Positions 11,650-22,742 of a stretch of 64,000 nucleotides of DNA are shown in pieces. Each line of letters starts with the position of its first letter. Position 1 is the first letter of the stretch. The notes beneath the pieces were generated by a model that saw only the letters and a program-made list of their open reading frames with translations, made no database searches and was not told the origin of the DNA. Source of the DNA: Prosopocoilus inquinatus (Eukaryota; Arthropoda; Insecta; Coleoptera; Lucanidae); the NCBI GenBank assembly GCA_036172665.1, contig CM069871.1, forward strand, positions 62,060,713 through 62,124,712, written 5' to 3'. The translations under genes were made by a program, and so were the position numbers.

Positions 11650-14600
11650 ACAAACGACAGATTTTAATGCAGACTCCGGTTCACGCATTCCATTCGGAAA
11701 GCAATAGTGCGTTATCCGTCAGAACACTTTGTATGAAAATTCCGTATTCGGAGCGTGTCGTCGCAGCCGAATCGCCAGAAATGAGCGTTTTATTAATATT
11801 TTCCGAGAGTTTTATTGTTGAACTTAGTTAATCGAATCGTGTGGCACAGTTTGTAAGCGTCGGACTCTGAATATATATTACCTTCAATGAAGAGCAGGGC
11901 TGAATTTTGTCTTCGCGTGCCCTCCAGGATGTATCGTCCTTAGTAGTCTCCAAGATTACGCCTGATATATGATTAGGATTTACTAGGGAATACGCGCTAA
12001 GGCGGATGAAATTTTCCTTTCAGCGACCCGCTTATAAAACAATTTGGAAGAGGCTTTTTGGTAATATTATTCCATAGAAGCAGCAGTTCTCAACCAATGG
12101 CGTACTAAAGAAAATTGGCCGATCATGAAAAGTGAAGATAATTTTCAAATACTATAAGTTAAACAAAAAATTGCAAAACACTGATTACTACATTATATTT
12201 TTTAATTTATACGTATCTTCTCGCATCTTTATCGGTTGTTATAAATTCTGATGCTACCTTTTCTGTTAATTTACTAGCGAATTCCATTTTGCCTAAAATA
12301 TATCGATTTTATTCTCCGGACTAGCTACCCACCCCATAAGTACGAACTGGCATTTGGTCACTATTGGTGACCTAGACCAAAGAAAGGCGCTGTAGAATTT
12401 TAATTTTTGTGGTGCACGTGCAAGGTTAAGAATCTCTACCTTAAGGGGTCGCTTCCCCGTTGCTGTACAAAGAAGAAGTTTACTTTTTCATTTTGTTTCG
12501 CTTTTGAGGGAAAACGCGCAAAGGTCGACGACTTCCACTTTGGTGTTTAATCTTGCGTATGTTTATGCGTGCCGCACCCCCTTTCTCGACGGAAGTTATC
12601 GCGCGCATATTCGCATATAGGACGTGCAAAATGAGAGAGGGCGCTGACTCTTAATACTGCAAGAAGTCATAACGCTGCGAGTTAATAAAATGAAGATTTA
12701 CTCTGCGGAAAGCGAAAGGACGCTTTTCGCTTGCTTGAGGTATGCGCATACATATGGTTATTTTACATACTAACATGGGAATTTCGCTGTAATATGTACA
12801 GAAAATTTTTGCTACATGCGCGTGTCTACTGAATGAAAATAACCCTCCGGCTGGAATAAATATTCTATATTCACCAATAACACGGCGGATCCAGAAATAT
12901 ACATTTAAAACGGCTCACTCTTTTTTTGCGTATATTTCTTGTTAACATTTATTATTATATTTGCGTTTCTGTTATTTCTATTATGTTTTGAAATACAACA
13001 TAATTTGAATTAACTCATTACCGAAATTGGAAAAATTCCAAACTGGCTTGAGTATCTGTTAATAATACAAATACATGTAAAACGAGGGGTTATATTGTAT
13101 CTGAATATTCCCATTTGTTTAAACTGTATAAATATTTGAATTTATTTTTAAATTTTTTTTGATGAGTACAGGGTGTGTGCAAGTAAAAAAACCTCAGTGT
13201 AAGTACGCCAAATGCTACCTTCTGCGGGTATTTTTTGGTGGCTACCGTATCATAGCCAAGAAATTTCGGATGGACCGCTTGTTTGGCACTGCTGAAATGT
13301 GCGAGAAAGATAGAAAGGACAACTTCGCCCTCCTGTCGGTATGAACACGCCCGCCGATACCGCACTCGATCTTCAACGCAGCGTTTCGCAATAATAATCA
13401 CTGATATCATTTACTAATTATTTTATTTAACATTTTAATTCACTGAGCGAATTAATATTATATTTATTTGTTTTACGATATCAACTATCGATGAAAATTT
13501 ATGCACCAATTAGGCAAGCGCATTAAAATGTTCTTCCTTCACCCTTTTACGTAAATGAACTTTTGCTCTAATCTCGCTGCTAGCTATGAAAGTACTTACA
13601 CTCCATGGAAAAAAGTAAATGTAAAATTTTTATAAGTCTATTAAAGATAATATGGAATGAAAAATTACAATTTGTTTGTACCTCGTTTTTAATTTGCTCG
13701 GCAATTACGAACCGCAGCTTCTTGAATTGCACTAGATTTCAATTTAAAATACTTAAACTTGTAATTACTTGCAGTGAAGTTAATTTAAATTGTAAAACAT
13801 TTTGACTGACCAGCTGATCGGAGCGGCGCTGAGTTACGTCGTTCCTCCTCGAGATCCAGTAAGACACTGATCCTGGCCTACTTCGGCTGCGAGTGGTAAT
13901 TGAAGAGGCGCCCGCGTTCCACTTTTAGCTATGCCAGCAGTTCTCAAACGGTTTAGTGAAAATCTGCCACTGCATTTTTCTAAAAAACTATTACATTTAT
14001 GTGAAGAACATATAAGTTCAATCGTTGCCATCTATGGTGATATATTGCAGGTTTAAATATTTGCACACATTTGAATTTAGCGTGAAATTTATTAAATGCG
14101 TAAACCTATCTAATATCTTCCAACGCGACGCTCATCAATTCTATTTTAAAGTCAATTTCATTTTTGTGTTTTCAGAGAGGCCGCAGTCTCACTCTGTTTT
14201 AATAAACGCCGCAATAGTTTTCATAAAAATCGGCAAACATTTCACCGGAAACGTGTTTATTTTGTTTGTAGATTAAACGTATGCACTCAATTGCCGCATC
14301 TTTGCAAAAATCGTGTGCTTCCTAGGTATGTCAGAGCTATTCCAGACTGCTCATTACTTACTGACTTTGTTTTCCCTTTAATTTGGTGCACCCTATAAAG
14401 CGGACATTTTGTTTGCGTTTTATCTGTTTGATGGCGTAGCCTCTTGATTTCCAGTCGGCTGCTCTAATGCTTCATCGCCGCTAGACCTTCGTTACTTTTT
14501 GCATACCACAATAAATTGAAAATAGTTTTTTTCGTCGCAATTCTGTTTAGTAAAGCAAGGTTTTATTTAGTTTTTTGTCAAATTATATGGCTTCATATTG

Positions 14601-15095
14601 CCAAAGATTGCACGCACCATTATTTCGTGAGAATGCTGCGATTTGTTTATTCTCATATTGTTAAACGAGTCTACATTTGTTGGAAATCCTAGACAACGCC
14701 TTAGGTTTTCACTGCAATCAAAAACGAATTGCAGCAAATTTTTTAAATATTTTTAACGTTTATTGCTACCTTGTCGCCATCGTAAGCAGTTTCCTCATGA
14801 CCTCTGATCTATTCTCGTACTTGGCAAAGCTTATGTGTCAGCCGCAATTTCATTAGTACAACTCTTTCCGTCTCGTTTTAATGTAACGAGGGAACGTTCC
14901 TTTCTATCTTACCGCAGCTCGAACTGTCGATCAGTCTGTTAACGCTCTTGAGTGAGTGAGTCAAAAGTGATTTCGTGTTTCGAGTTACTTAATTGCAATT
15001 TTTATCATCACCTGGGGTGAGATAAGTGCTTCACGGGGTTAACTGCCGTTTATGACCTGACCCACCTCGTTTATGAAGTCGCTCTTTCAAGCGAT
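11650..15095. other. Unassigned DNA
   Basis: No supportable gene was found. An ACAGGGTGT end-motif occurs near 13167, hinting at an element terminus, and the frames at 13090-13410 on both strands overlap it. 14706-14741 carries a word shared with the foldback at 34798-34893. The rest is AT-rich without visible structure. Confidence 0.45.
14706..14741 (+). repeat. Dispersed relative of the 34.8-kb foldback arm
   Basis: TTTCACTGCAATCAAAAACG followed by a TTGCAGCAAATTT-type end matches the 3' arm of the inverted repeat at 34858-34893 with few differences. A partial relative lies at 28223-28254. Only a single arm is present here. Confidence 0.65.
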
Positions 15096-15099
15096 TTTT

Positions 15100-15370
15100 C
15101 CTCAGCCTTGGTGTCGCTAATTATATTTTGGCCCCGTTTCTCTGTTTGTTGCGCCTGTAAATGGCGTATACTTTTATCCGTTGCATGCGTACGGACAAGT
15201 TAACAGACTTCAGTTAAGCTCTAAGGCCTCATAATTCACCGGCTTATTCCATCAATCAAAAGACCTGTCTGTTCGACCCTAACCAATTCTCAACCATAGA
15301 TCTGTGTTTCTCCCGAACGAGGGTTATATGTAACCACCGTTCTGTTCAGTTCAGATGGTGTGAAAAAACT
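15100..15370 (+). repeat. Family A dispersed repeat, copy A3 (fragment)
   Basis: It aligns with 7630-7830 and 20590-20780 through GGACAAGTTA, AAGCTCTAAGGCC and a TTCAGTTC[AG]G-like word. It is truncated on both sides, and its 3' end abuts a stretch that reads as pyrimidine-rich on the minus strand. Confidence 0.55.
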
Positions 15371-15374
15371 TTAA

Positions 15375-16440
15375 AGATGTGACGGAAAAAGGCGCCACCC
15401 AGGGATGGCTACCCAACGCAAGTGGACGGCAGGGAAGGTGTGTTCTTGGCCGTTCTTGCCAAGGGCAACTAAAAATGAACAAAGCTCGTTATGGCCAAAA
15501 AGCAGTTTTTTCACCCAGGCAATCGCCACAAAAGGGTTACAGAATAAAGCAAACATCCAGAAGGGGTGATCGGCCGTTTCCTAATTTGAGAAAGTAAATA
15601 AAACAACGCCCAAAATAGGGTAAATGTTGCTTCTGCGAGAGTACTCTGGCGTCTGCGCACAATAGTATAACATTTATTAACATGTATGAAATTTTAACAT
15701 TCACAAAATAAACAAAATAGCGCGTGACGAGTGAAGCGTGACAACGCGATAAACTATTAAAAATTTCTGCCCTGAAGGAATAAGGTCGCCACCGTAAAAA
15801 TTCGAAAATTCAAAAGCCGCGCTCTTCGGTAGAAGGGCACGTCAACCACTTGCCAAAGCGACGTTCCGAAGCGACGTTCCACGCAACACTAAACCGGGAG
15901 TCGACCGGAGAGAAGAAAAGAAAATATTGGAACAATTTTACGTGGTTGGAAAATTCCACTCGACACAGCGTATGCCGCCTGCGATGTTTTCAGGACGAAA
16001 GATAACGAGCCTTCCCCTCTCGGGCGTTGGTTTGTTCTTGAATCGTCAACGTCGGATTCATATATAACGCCACCAAAAGAGAAAACTAAAACGTGGTGAA
16101 GAAATGGCGCACGTACAACAGAGACGGGATCTACAAAAAATTGCTCATATGTCAGCAAACCAAAGGGCTCAAGGAATCACACGTCGCGTCGGCAGATTTG
16201 CAACAGCGGCCTCAAAAGCAAACGGGGAAAATTCCCTCGAGGTTCCAAAGCCCGAAAAAAGCGGGGGTACACACCAACTTTTATCACAGCAAACAAAATC
16301 GACCTCGAGTCAGCGTGTGTTACCAAGTGACCCGAATAACCTTCGCGCGCGCCGAAACGTATCACAAACTGCCTCAAAACGGAGAGTGGTACGCAATCTC
16401 ACGGCGAAAACATAAGTCACACCGAAGATAGCAATTACAC
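15375..16440 (-). repeat. Possible antisense family A-like element
   Basis: On the minus strand the composition (pyrimidine-rich, T/C runs, scattered splice-like words) resembles the family A copies. The word CTGGGTGGCGCC also occurs in the plus-strand block near 27390. Open frames exist on both strands (15889-16158 minus, 16093-16431 and 16104-16415 plus) and share no protein similarity that I recognise. The relationship is by style plus short words only. Confidence 0.3.
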
Positions 16441-17990
16441 TCCACCAGCACAAAAAAACCGTAACATAATTCTATGTGCACCATCAGCAATGCGGTACCA
16501 GTTGGCAACCCTTGTCATCCAACATAGTAATCCCCGTTATACTATTATTAGTTTTCGATCATTCATAAATTGTCAGAGTTAAAAGAGTGTATTATCCTTG
16601 CGTGCACATTTCGAAATTTAAATGACTCCACACTTAAATTCACTTCGTACGATGCAGTCCTGAGGCATAGTTGATCATTTTGATGTGACTATAAGTTACA
16701 AAAATATTTTTTTAAACGCTGTTCTAATATGCAAAGTTAGAAACTGCAAGTACAAAGTGACGTGTCTGCTGTAATCCTGGGGCCCTATGAAAATCTATGC
16801 TGATGCGAATTTCATTCCGGTGATGAACACACAGTGGAGTAATTCCGTGACTGCAATGATAGTTGTACAATAAGATCATCCGTCGTGTAAGCAGCGCAAA
16901 TACCGAGGATAAGCCGAACTAAACAAACAGGAGCAGCAGCGATCCGGAATAATTTTCTGTGCAAATAAAGAAAACGTACCGCATTACGCCCCGGCGCGAC
17001 TTGGCATTCTGAAATAACTCGTGAAATAACTCGTCGCGACGCGTGCGAACGCAAAACCTCAGATATTCTTCGCCGGCGCTAACGTGTTCTCCGAATGTTT
17101 TACACGCTCGTAATTCGGCCGTTCCGCTTTTATCGCTGGACGGGAACGGGGAAATACGCCTAGAAAATTACGAGTCACTTCACACCGGACACGGCACTCT
17201 CCTTACAACCGGGTTATTAGCCGTTAAAGTGCTCTTTCTCGGAGATATTGCGGTTTAAAGCGTGACCATATACAACCGGGACGGTGGCACGTTTCTACCA
17301 CTCTTACTTGTTTATGGGATGCTGCTATTCCCGGCTCTGGTCAGGGCAGTAAAAGATAAGTCGCAAAAATTGCATTTGCCCCGAACTAAAGCATAGCGAA
17401 ATTAGATTTTCGCGGTCTATAGCACAACTGAAATGAAGATTTATTTGGTTGTAAAATTCTCTGCTCGGATAAAAATCCTGGGAAGCTAGTTTGTGTGCTT
17501 TGAGGTTAACTAGAAATTGGAAAATCTTGTGAATGAGTGTACATATACTGAGAAAAACAACAAATTTTAGAGTGTCAACTTTTTGTGCGTTGGCTTATGT
17601 TAACTGAACATCTTAGAGAAACGGTTGAAATAACACTAAAAGAATGTTAAACCGGTAAACAGATTGAACTGCATTACCGGTCCGCGGCCCAGATGGAACG
17701 GCGATAGTGCAGACGCAATAAATTTCGACAAATTTTCAATAGATCCTGAAGAGGAAAAAAAGAGGAGGAATTTTACTGTATTAAATGTATCAAGCTGAAA
17801 GTGAATTTTATTGAGTGACGAACAATAACCGGACTTGGAATCAAGAAATCACAGTACAGTTTGGATAAAATAAAATTAAATAAAAAAATTTAAACTTGTT
17901 AACGAACTGTGGCTTGGCGCAAGCCGTCACCTTATTATTTTAAAATTGAAAATTATGCCTTTAGCACTTTAACAAATTAATAAACCAAAA
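16441..17990. other. Unassigned DNA
   Basis: Moderately GC-rich in 16800-17280, with open frames on both strands but no splice signals that join them. A 12-bp word GAAATAACTCGT is repeated in tandem near 17010-17036. No gene is supported. Confidence 0.45.
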
Positions 17991-17995
17991 CATTT

Positions 17996-18208
17996 TTAAA
18001 AACGGGATTCGGGGTTCAATGCGGGCAAGTATTCATTTGGTGCAAACCCAAAGCATCCTTGAGCATTTGTGCATAAGCGAAAGTTGAATTCACACAAGAC
18101 GTGCGAACCTGGCGTGCTGATTTGACTATCGCAAATTCCAGGGTTCTCACGTGTATAACGCCAATAAGTCTTTTGGTCATTTAAAGAAAATAATTGGAGG
18201 GTTTCCAT
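17996..18208 (-). CDS. Cys-containing open frame, possible exon
   Basis: From an ATG at 18206-18208 this frame gives 70 codons to a TAA at 17996-17998; without the ATG it extends upstream through a Leu run to a TAG near 18255. Its makeup is protein-like. It has four Cys in the C-terminal half (in GICDSQ, HVLCEF, FRLCTN and QGCFGF), Trp/Tyr near the start, and a Pro/Glu-containing tail. An acceptor-like AAG or AG lies just before the ATG, so it could instead be a last exon. There is no strong poly(A) signal just downstream. I do not recognise the family; a secreted domain fragment is possible. Confidence 0.3.
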   Translation of the reverse strand: METLQLFSLNDQKTYWRYTRENPGICDSQISTPGSHVLCEFNFRLCTNAQGCFGFAPNEYLPALNPESRF

Positions 18209-18409
18209 CTCTTCAGAACCCAAACCATCGAGCAGCAACAACAACAAAAAGAGCTATATGTGAAGAACTGATTTAATTTACTTGCCTTTTTGCCGCTTTT
18301 GCACTTGTAAATTAATCAATTTCATTTTTAAAATTGTTTAAAATTTAGGATTACAACAAATAAAAGAATTTTAAACGTGCATCAAGTAGATACATATTAA
18401 ATAAAAGTA

Positions 18410-18433
18410 TTGTTACGGTTTGAAAAACCGCTT
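18410..18433 (+). repeat. Shared hairpin motif CGGTTTGAAAAACCG, copy 2
   Basis: Identical over the core to 3094-3117 and flanked by unrelated sequence. See that entry. Confidence 0.5.
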
Positions 18434-18959
18434 TGCAAGAAACAGCCGGTAAATCGAGTACTAAATCGCATTTATCCTCGCTGCGCAATATGAAGAAATT
18501 CTTTAAATTATTTCTTCGGATTTTATTGCGATAAAAATAGGTTTTATTATCATCTTTGGCGTTGTAGAAGTAATTAAACTCGTAAATCACAAATGGTCTC
18601 ACGCCCTGCTTTATGATCGTAAGAGCATCGCAGACAATTATTATGCTTTCGTTTTAAAATACTCCGGCCTTAAAACATCGTAAAATTCTCTTTGTTCTCT
18701 TTGTGCTAGCATATCCTTGGTTGCATACATAAACAGTATCGTCTGGAGTTTCGATTTTTATATAGGATGCCTAATCTTTTGCAAGCGTGTGTGGGTGTAC
18801 TTCGAGTTTCCCCTGGGATTAGAACTTTTGTTTACATTAAAATGGCTAGTCAGTCATAAAATTTCTACCGCTCGTTCTTTCAGCGGTATCGGAACCTGAG
18901 AAGTCTTTACGAGTTGCTATTACGACGGATAGATTAAATGGTCATTGAAGCCTCGCTCG

Positions 18960-19500
18960 GGTCAGAACGCGAACGTTTCCGAAAAAGAAACGTGTACGTT
19001 CAAATACAGGGGCCGTTAAACGGGCAGATAAAGGGGGCCGAAAAAAGAAAGCCTGAAAGGGAAAGAAATTTACACGATAGGAGCGTTCAAGGCGATTCAT
19101 CACACACGAAGATTAACTCACCTATTCGCAAAGCTCTACTTCGGGAACAGGCGTGGAGAATGCCGGGGCATTGAACATCTCGTGAACAGCAGGTTAATCC
19201 AGCCTAGGCCGGTTGAATTCACACCACCACTAACTGGGGGCAAAACACACTTTTTCGAAACGGGTTCAAAACCCACACTTAACGCGTACTGTCACTACGT
19301 GGGTAATAGCGGGAATAACGCTTCGATTTCACTCGGAATATCGCGTGAAAAGAAAAGGAGTACGGGAAAAAGAAGAGGCGAGATATGAACGCCAACCACC
19401 GCAGATTCTTAAGTCAGCAACAACCAATGGACTCCAAACACCAGGGGTCAATGCCGACACCGACACGCCGTGTGAACTTTCCACGATTGCAACCTAGTGC
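18960..19500 (-). repeat. Possible antisense family A-like element
   Basis: Read on the minus strand, it contains GGTGAGTTAATCTTCG, an intron-donor-like word similar to GGTAAGTTAATTCTT in the minus block near 31460, and a pyrimidine tract with CAG about 60 bases on. It is GC-rich compared with its flanks. The open frames at 18938-19174 and 19182-19388 plus are purine-rich antisense artefacts. Low-confidence grouping. Confidence 0.3.
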
Positions 19501-19681
19501 ACCACATTACGCCACTCTTAAAAATTCTAAATGAAAAAGCAAATTTGCCGTAAATTAACTTTCAAAACTCATTTTCCTCAAACTAATTTTCACAAGGAAA
19601 TTCGCTATACAAAGGAGACAATGAAAGCACACAAACGAAACGCAAAGAGTTACACTCAGGGCGGTTAATCGAAAGAAATTC

Positions 19682-19990
19682 ATTATACAGGGTGTCTCGG
19701 GGTCGGGCAGAAATTGAACGGCAACAAACCATATGGTGGTATGTTTCTATTTATATATCTATTTCGAATTTAAAGATTGTTGTAATGTATATCGTAATGC
19801 TTCACGTGAAATGATTCTTTTAGGTTTCATCGTGCGATGGTAAATGACATATTATTATGTTGCCTATAAAGCAAGTGACAAATTCGCCAGTCATTGAACC
19901 CTTTTGAACGTGTCATTTTTTAAATATTTTGATAATACCAAAACCAGTCGCAGTGTTTTAAATTTTAAGGGTGCGCACGCACTATATTAA
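19682..19990 (+). repeat. Element terminus with TACAGGGTGTCTCGG
   Basis: TACAGGGTGTCTCGG at about 19687 is the type of terminal sequence carried by several repeats in this window. The other end of the element was not recognised; it may extend to the frame at 19993. Confidence 0.35.
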
Positions 19991-19992
19991 TC

Positions 19993-20358
19993 TTAAGAGT
20001 AAACACACACTATGACGTGGTGGTCATTATTTGCTGTTATCAAAGTTGTTACATAAATTGAGTCATTTCTATTTTCTTTGATTCTCTCCTCATCTCCAGT
20101 TAAGAATATGTAGCGCTCATTTATTTTCGCATTTATGTAATACCCACACGCGTCACGACTAATGTTACTGGCTGTGCTCCAAGTTAATTTTCTGTGCACA
20201 AATCTTGTTTCTACCCACGGTAGAGCATTCACATTGTACCTGCCCGCTTTCCGCCTTGTCGCCCACGCTTCGTTCTCTATCGAGTCAAGAAAAATGTGAC
20301 TCTGGAGCTGAACGGTCGCGTCGATTTTTTGCTTTGGTCCGAACGGTTTAGGGATCAC
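19993..20358 (-). CDS. 121-codon open frame with a decayed copy in the window
   Basis: An uninterrupted frame of 121 codons ends in TAA at 19993-19995. The upstream boundary is a stop directly before GTG at 20358, so either the start is downstream or an AAG acceptor near 20359 begins an exon. The composition is protein-like, with balanced charged residues, three Trp and only two Cys. Its second half is homologous to 4765-4955 (shared VETRF, RKLT, NAKIN, IKEN). I do not recognise the family. Two copies in 16 kb point to a transposon-borne or duplicated gene. Family A copy A4 starts about 40 bp beyond its 5' end. Confidence 0.4.
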   Translation of the reverse strand: MIPKPFGPKQKIDATVQLQSHIFLDSIENEAWATRRKAGRYNVNALPWVETRFVHRKLTWSTASNISRDACGYYINAKINERYIFLTGDEERIKENRNDSIYVTTLITANNDHHVIVCVYS

Positions 20359-20399
20359 TTATTGTTTTAATCTTAAGCAACACACGAACATGGTCCCTT

Positions 20400-21260
20400 C
20401 AAAACTATTACTTCGTTGTGTTTTTGAGGCCATTCGTTTCGATTTCCGCTTGTAATTTTGTAAATTGGTGGGATTGTTTTGGTAAGTTAGTTTTTCTTTT
20501 GTTTGGAATTTTCACTTAGGTGTTTCTTCGTTCGCTTGTAGGTAATTACCGTTTCCTTGCAAACGGCGTTTATTATTATTTCGTCTCTTGTTTATGGACA
20601 AGTTATCAAACTCCATATAAGCCCCAAGGTAACACACAGGCCTATACTACTGTTCAAAGGGTCTATTCAATCCCAGGCAATTCTAAGTTATAGAATTACC
20701 CTGCAGAATTGATTGACCCCTCTATCTGTCCCGAACATGAGATGAACGTAACAGTCGCTCTGTGCAGCTCGTCCATCGACGTTACTCCGAGGTAAACCCC
20801 ATTTTTTTTTATTTTTGTTATTGTTTTGTGAATTGTTTATTGCGGAATATTTTTAATTTATATTCAGTTTTCAAATTTAATTCACATTGATTGCAAATTT
20901 TATTTAAATTCGAATTTACAATTTCTTACTTTAATTGAAAACAATTCAATTAACATTTTAGTCATTACTCTTTGTTTGCATCGGAAATATTTAGTTGGAC
21001 ATTTTGAATTTAACTTTCGTAACTTTGGATTGGCAGATACTTGCGTGAAACGAAGGAAATTTCCCGAATACGTACCGATTATTGTTTCTGAAACATTATA
21101 GACACTTTTGAAATTTGATCATAACCGACATCAAATTTTGGGTTTAACTATCACGATAAAATTACTATTTGATTTCTTGCACATTTTTGAATTATTGATG
21201 GCACCGTTAATATTGGTTTTCTTTATCTAAAATCCCTCTTTAATAGAAATTTCGTTAATT
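20400..21260 (+). repeat. Family A dispersed repeat, copy A4
   Basis: Collinear with copy A2 across nearly the full length: GGTAAGTTAG near 20481, TTGTAGG near 20537, GGACAAGTTA near 20597, CGAGGTAAAC near 20791, ACGAAGGAAATTTCCC near 21049, then TCATAACC and a CACGATA word. The intron-like donor and acceptor are preserved as in A2. No conserved open frame is seen. Confidence 0.65.
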
Positions 21261-21269
21261 TTGGTATGT

Positions 21270-22405
21270 AAATACCCTGAAAAGTCAATGCAGCTGCAAT
21301 ATTCACGAGTTTGCAAAATTGTTGCAGATAATAAGTTTAATTTGCAAACTCCTCTCTTTTCAATTAATTTCAAGACAAAAAAGAAACTCCAAACAAAAAC
21401 GAGTTAATCCAAGAAAAATAGACTTTCAATTAAACTCGATTTAACAACTTTCTGTCTTGCGCCTCTCCCATAATTGCTCGTTTATGAAAATGAAATAAAT
21501 TAAATCTGCGGATTTGTCTTAAGGCCCGGTCAGAAAAGTCGAAAGGGGAAGAAACTTGGTTTAATTTCGCCCAGCAGGATTAATTGCATCGCAGCCGGCC
21601 CGAGGAACTTAAAAATTTATAAATTTCCCAGGCCTTAAGACATTCGAGAATCGTTCGTTTGCATTATTCCCCCGACCTGAGAGCCGCGAAATAATTCATT
21701 AATTACGCCTGAAACTCCCGGAATTATTTTTCTTCCTGAAATACATTCCAGGAACCTCATCGTTTTCTCATCGATTGGGCGATAAGTTCAGCAGGAGAGA
21801 AAAAATTAAAGGTGGGCGGTTATTATAATTATTAATCGGCGGTCCTTGAATTTAATGAAGCGTAAATTCAAAAATTTGCGCGTTCAAAGAGGAGAGCTGT
21901 CATGCCGGTGGAGTGTAATTTACGGTTTACCTCCGCACCGTGATACAGACACGAGTGGAAACATTTTAATTTACGTTCGCAAAATCACAAAAGCGGAACG
22001 AGTGCGTTTATAATATTCAATACAGCCGAATTTTATGTCGTTTTGTTAATTAGCATCGTCCGGTCAAATGCGCCTCTCACAATAGAATAACGACCATTTT
22101 ATGCAGACCGGAAAATACCGAAATGGAGCCCTGTTAAGCTGGAGGTTTGTTTCCGGAAAAAATAATAATTTACGTTGGCCAGTCATTAAATTTTAACCAG
22201 CAGCTGTGTAGGTAATAACCCGCAGTTCTTTTTGCAATGTGTGTAATGTGGATATTTTTTTTAACATTTACGTATATGCAAAACCAAAAACTACAAATGA
22301 AAAAGTTAATTTATACCTACCTATCTATAAAATTAAAATCCTAACACAAATGATATATTTTTAATTTAACTACTTAATTAACACTGGGAATCCTTAAATT
22401 ATAAA
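21270..22405. promoter_or_regulatory. Single-copy island with TAATTA-type sites, possible regulatory DNA
   Basis: 21480-22170 is not repeated in the window and has an even composition unlike the flanking AT-rich DNA. It contains several homeodomain-type cores (TTAATTA, CATTAATTACGCC, GATTAATTGC). No coding frame is supported. It may be an enhancer or simply unique intronic or intergenic sequence; conservation cannot be judged from one genome. Confidence 0.25.
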
Positions 22406-22497
22406 ATACAGTGGTAGCGCCTCCATTAGGTCACATGAGTGGAGGGTTGGCGTAGGGTTTGCAGACGGTAGAGCTTTAATATTCACTTTTGATAAAG

Positions 22498-22742
22498 CAA
22501 ATAATTATAAGTAGAAAGTTTTTTTAATCTCAAACCGGACAGAAAAATGAAGGGAAACACACTCAACGTTTCGCTATAGATTTATTTTATTTTACTTTTT
22601 TTTTTCACTCCTGACGAAGCTATAAATCTATAGCGAAACGTTGAGTGTGTTTCCCTTCATTTTTCTGTCCGGTTTGAGATTAAAAAAACTTTCTACTTAC
22701 TATTTTCATCGGACAAGAACAAACTTCAATCAAATAATTATA
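22498..22742. mobile_element. Foldback insertion with 12-bp flanking direct repeats
   Basis: CAAATAATTATA occurs at 22498-22509 and 22731-22742, as expected of a 12-bp target-site duplication around a 221-bp insertion (22510-22730). Inside, arms 22508-22585 and 22622-22699 form a perfect 78-bp inverted repeat around a 36-bp spacer. After the second arm come about 31 bp before the right direct repeat. The host sequence is family D copy 2; copy 1 has no such insertion. Inverted terminal segments and variable target duplications are known in Penelope-like elements, which also carry hammerhead ribozymes, so that class is the best guess. No reverse transcriptase is present. Confidence 0.65.
22606..22647 (+). 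ncRNA. Hammerhead-ribozyme-like motif
   Basis: In order: stem I 5' strand CACTC (22606-22610); core CTGACGA (22611-22617); an extra A; stem II GCTATA-AATC-TATAGC (22619-22634, six pairs); GAAA (22635-22638); C; GTT (22640-22642); stem I 3' strand GAGTG (22643-22647), fully pairing with CACTC. This matches the CUGANGA...GAAA...UH layout, with predicted cleavage after GTT. Stem III is only the self-complementary ACGT, so it would need two RNA copies to form, as in known dimeric hammerheads. The extra A before stem II is a deviation. Activity is untested. Confidence 0.5.

Noticed and set aside
15889..16431. Long overlapping frames on both strands
   Set aside because: The sequence is purine-rich on one strand, which removes stops in several frames; no domain or second coding copy was found.
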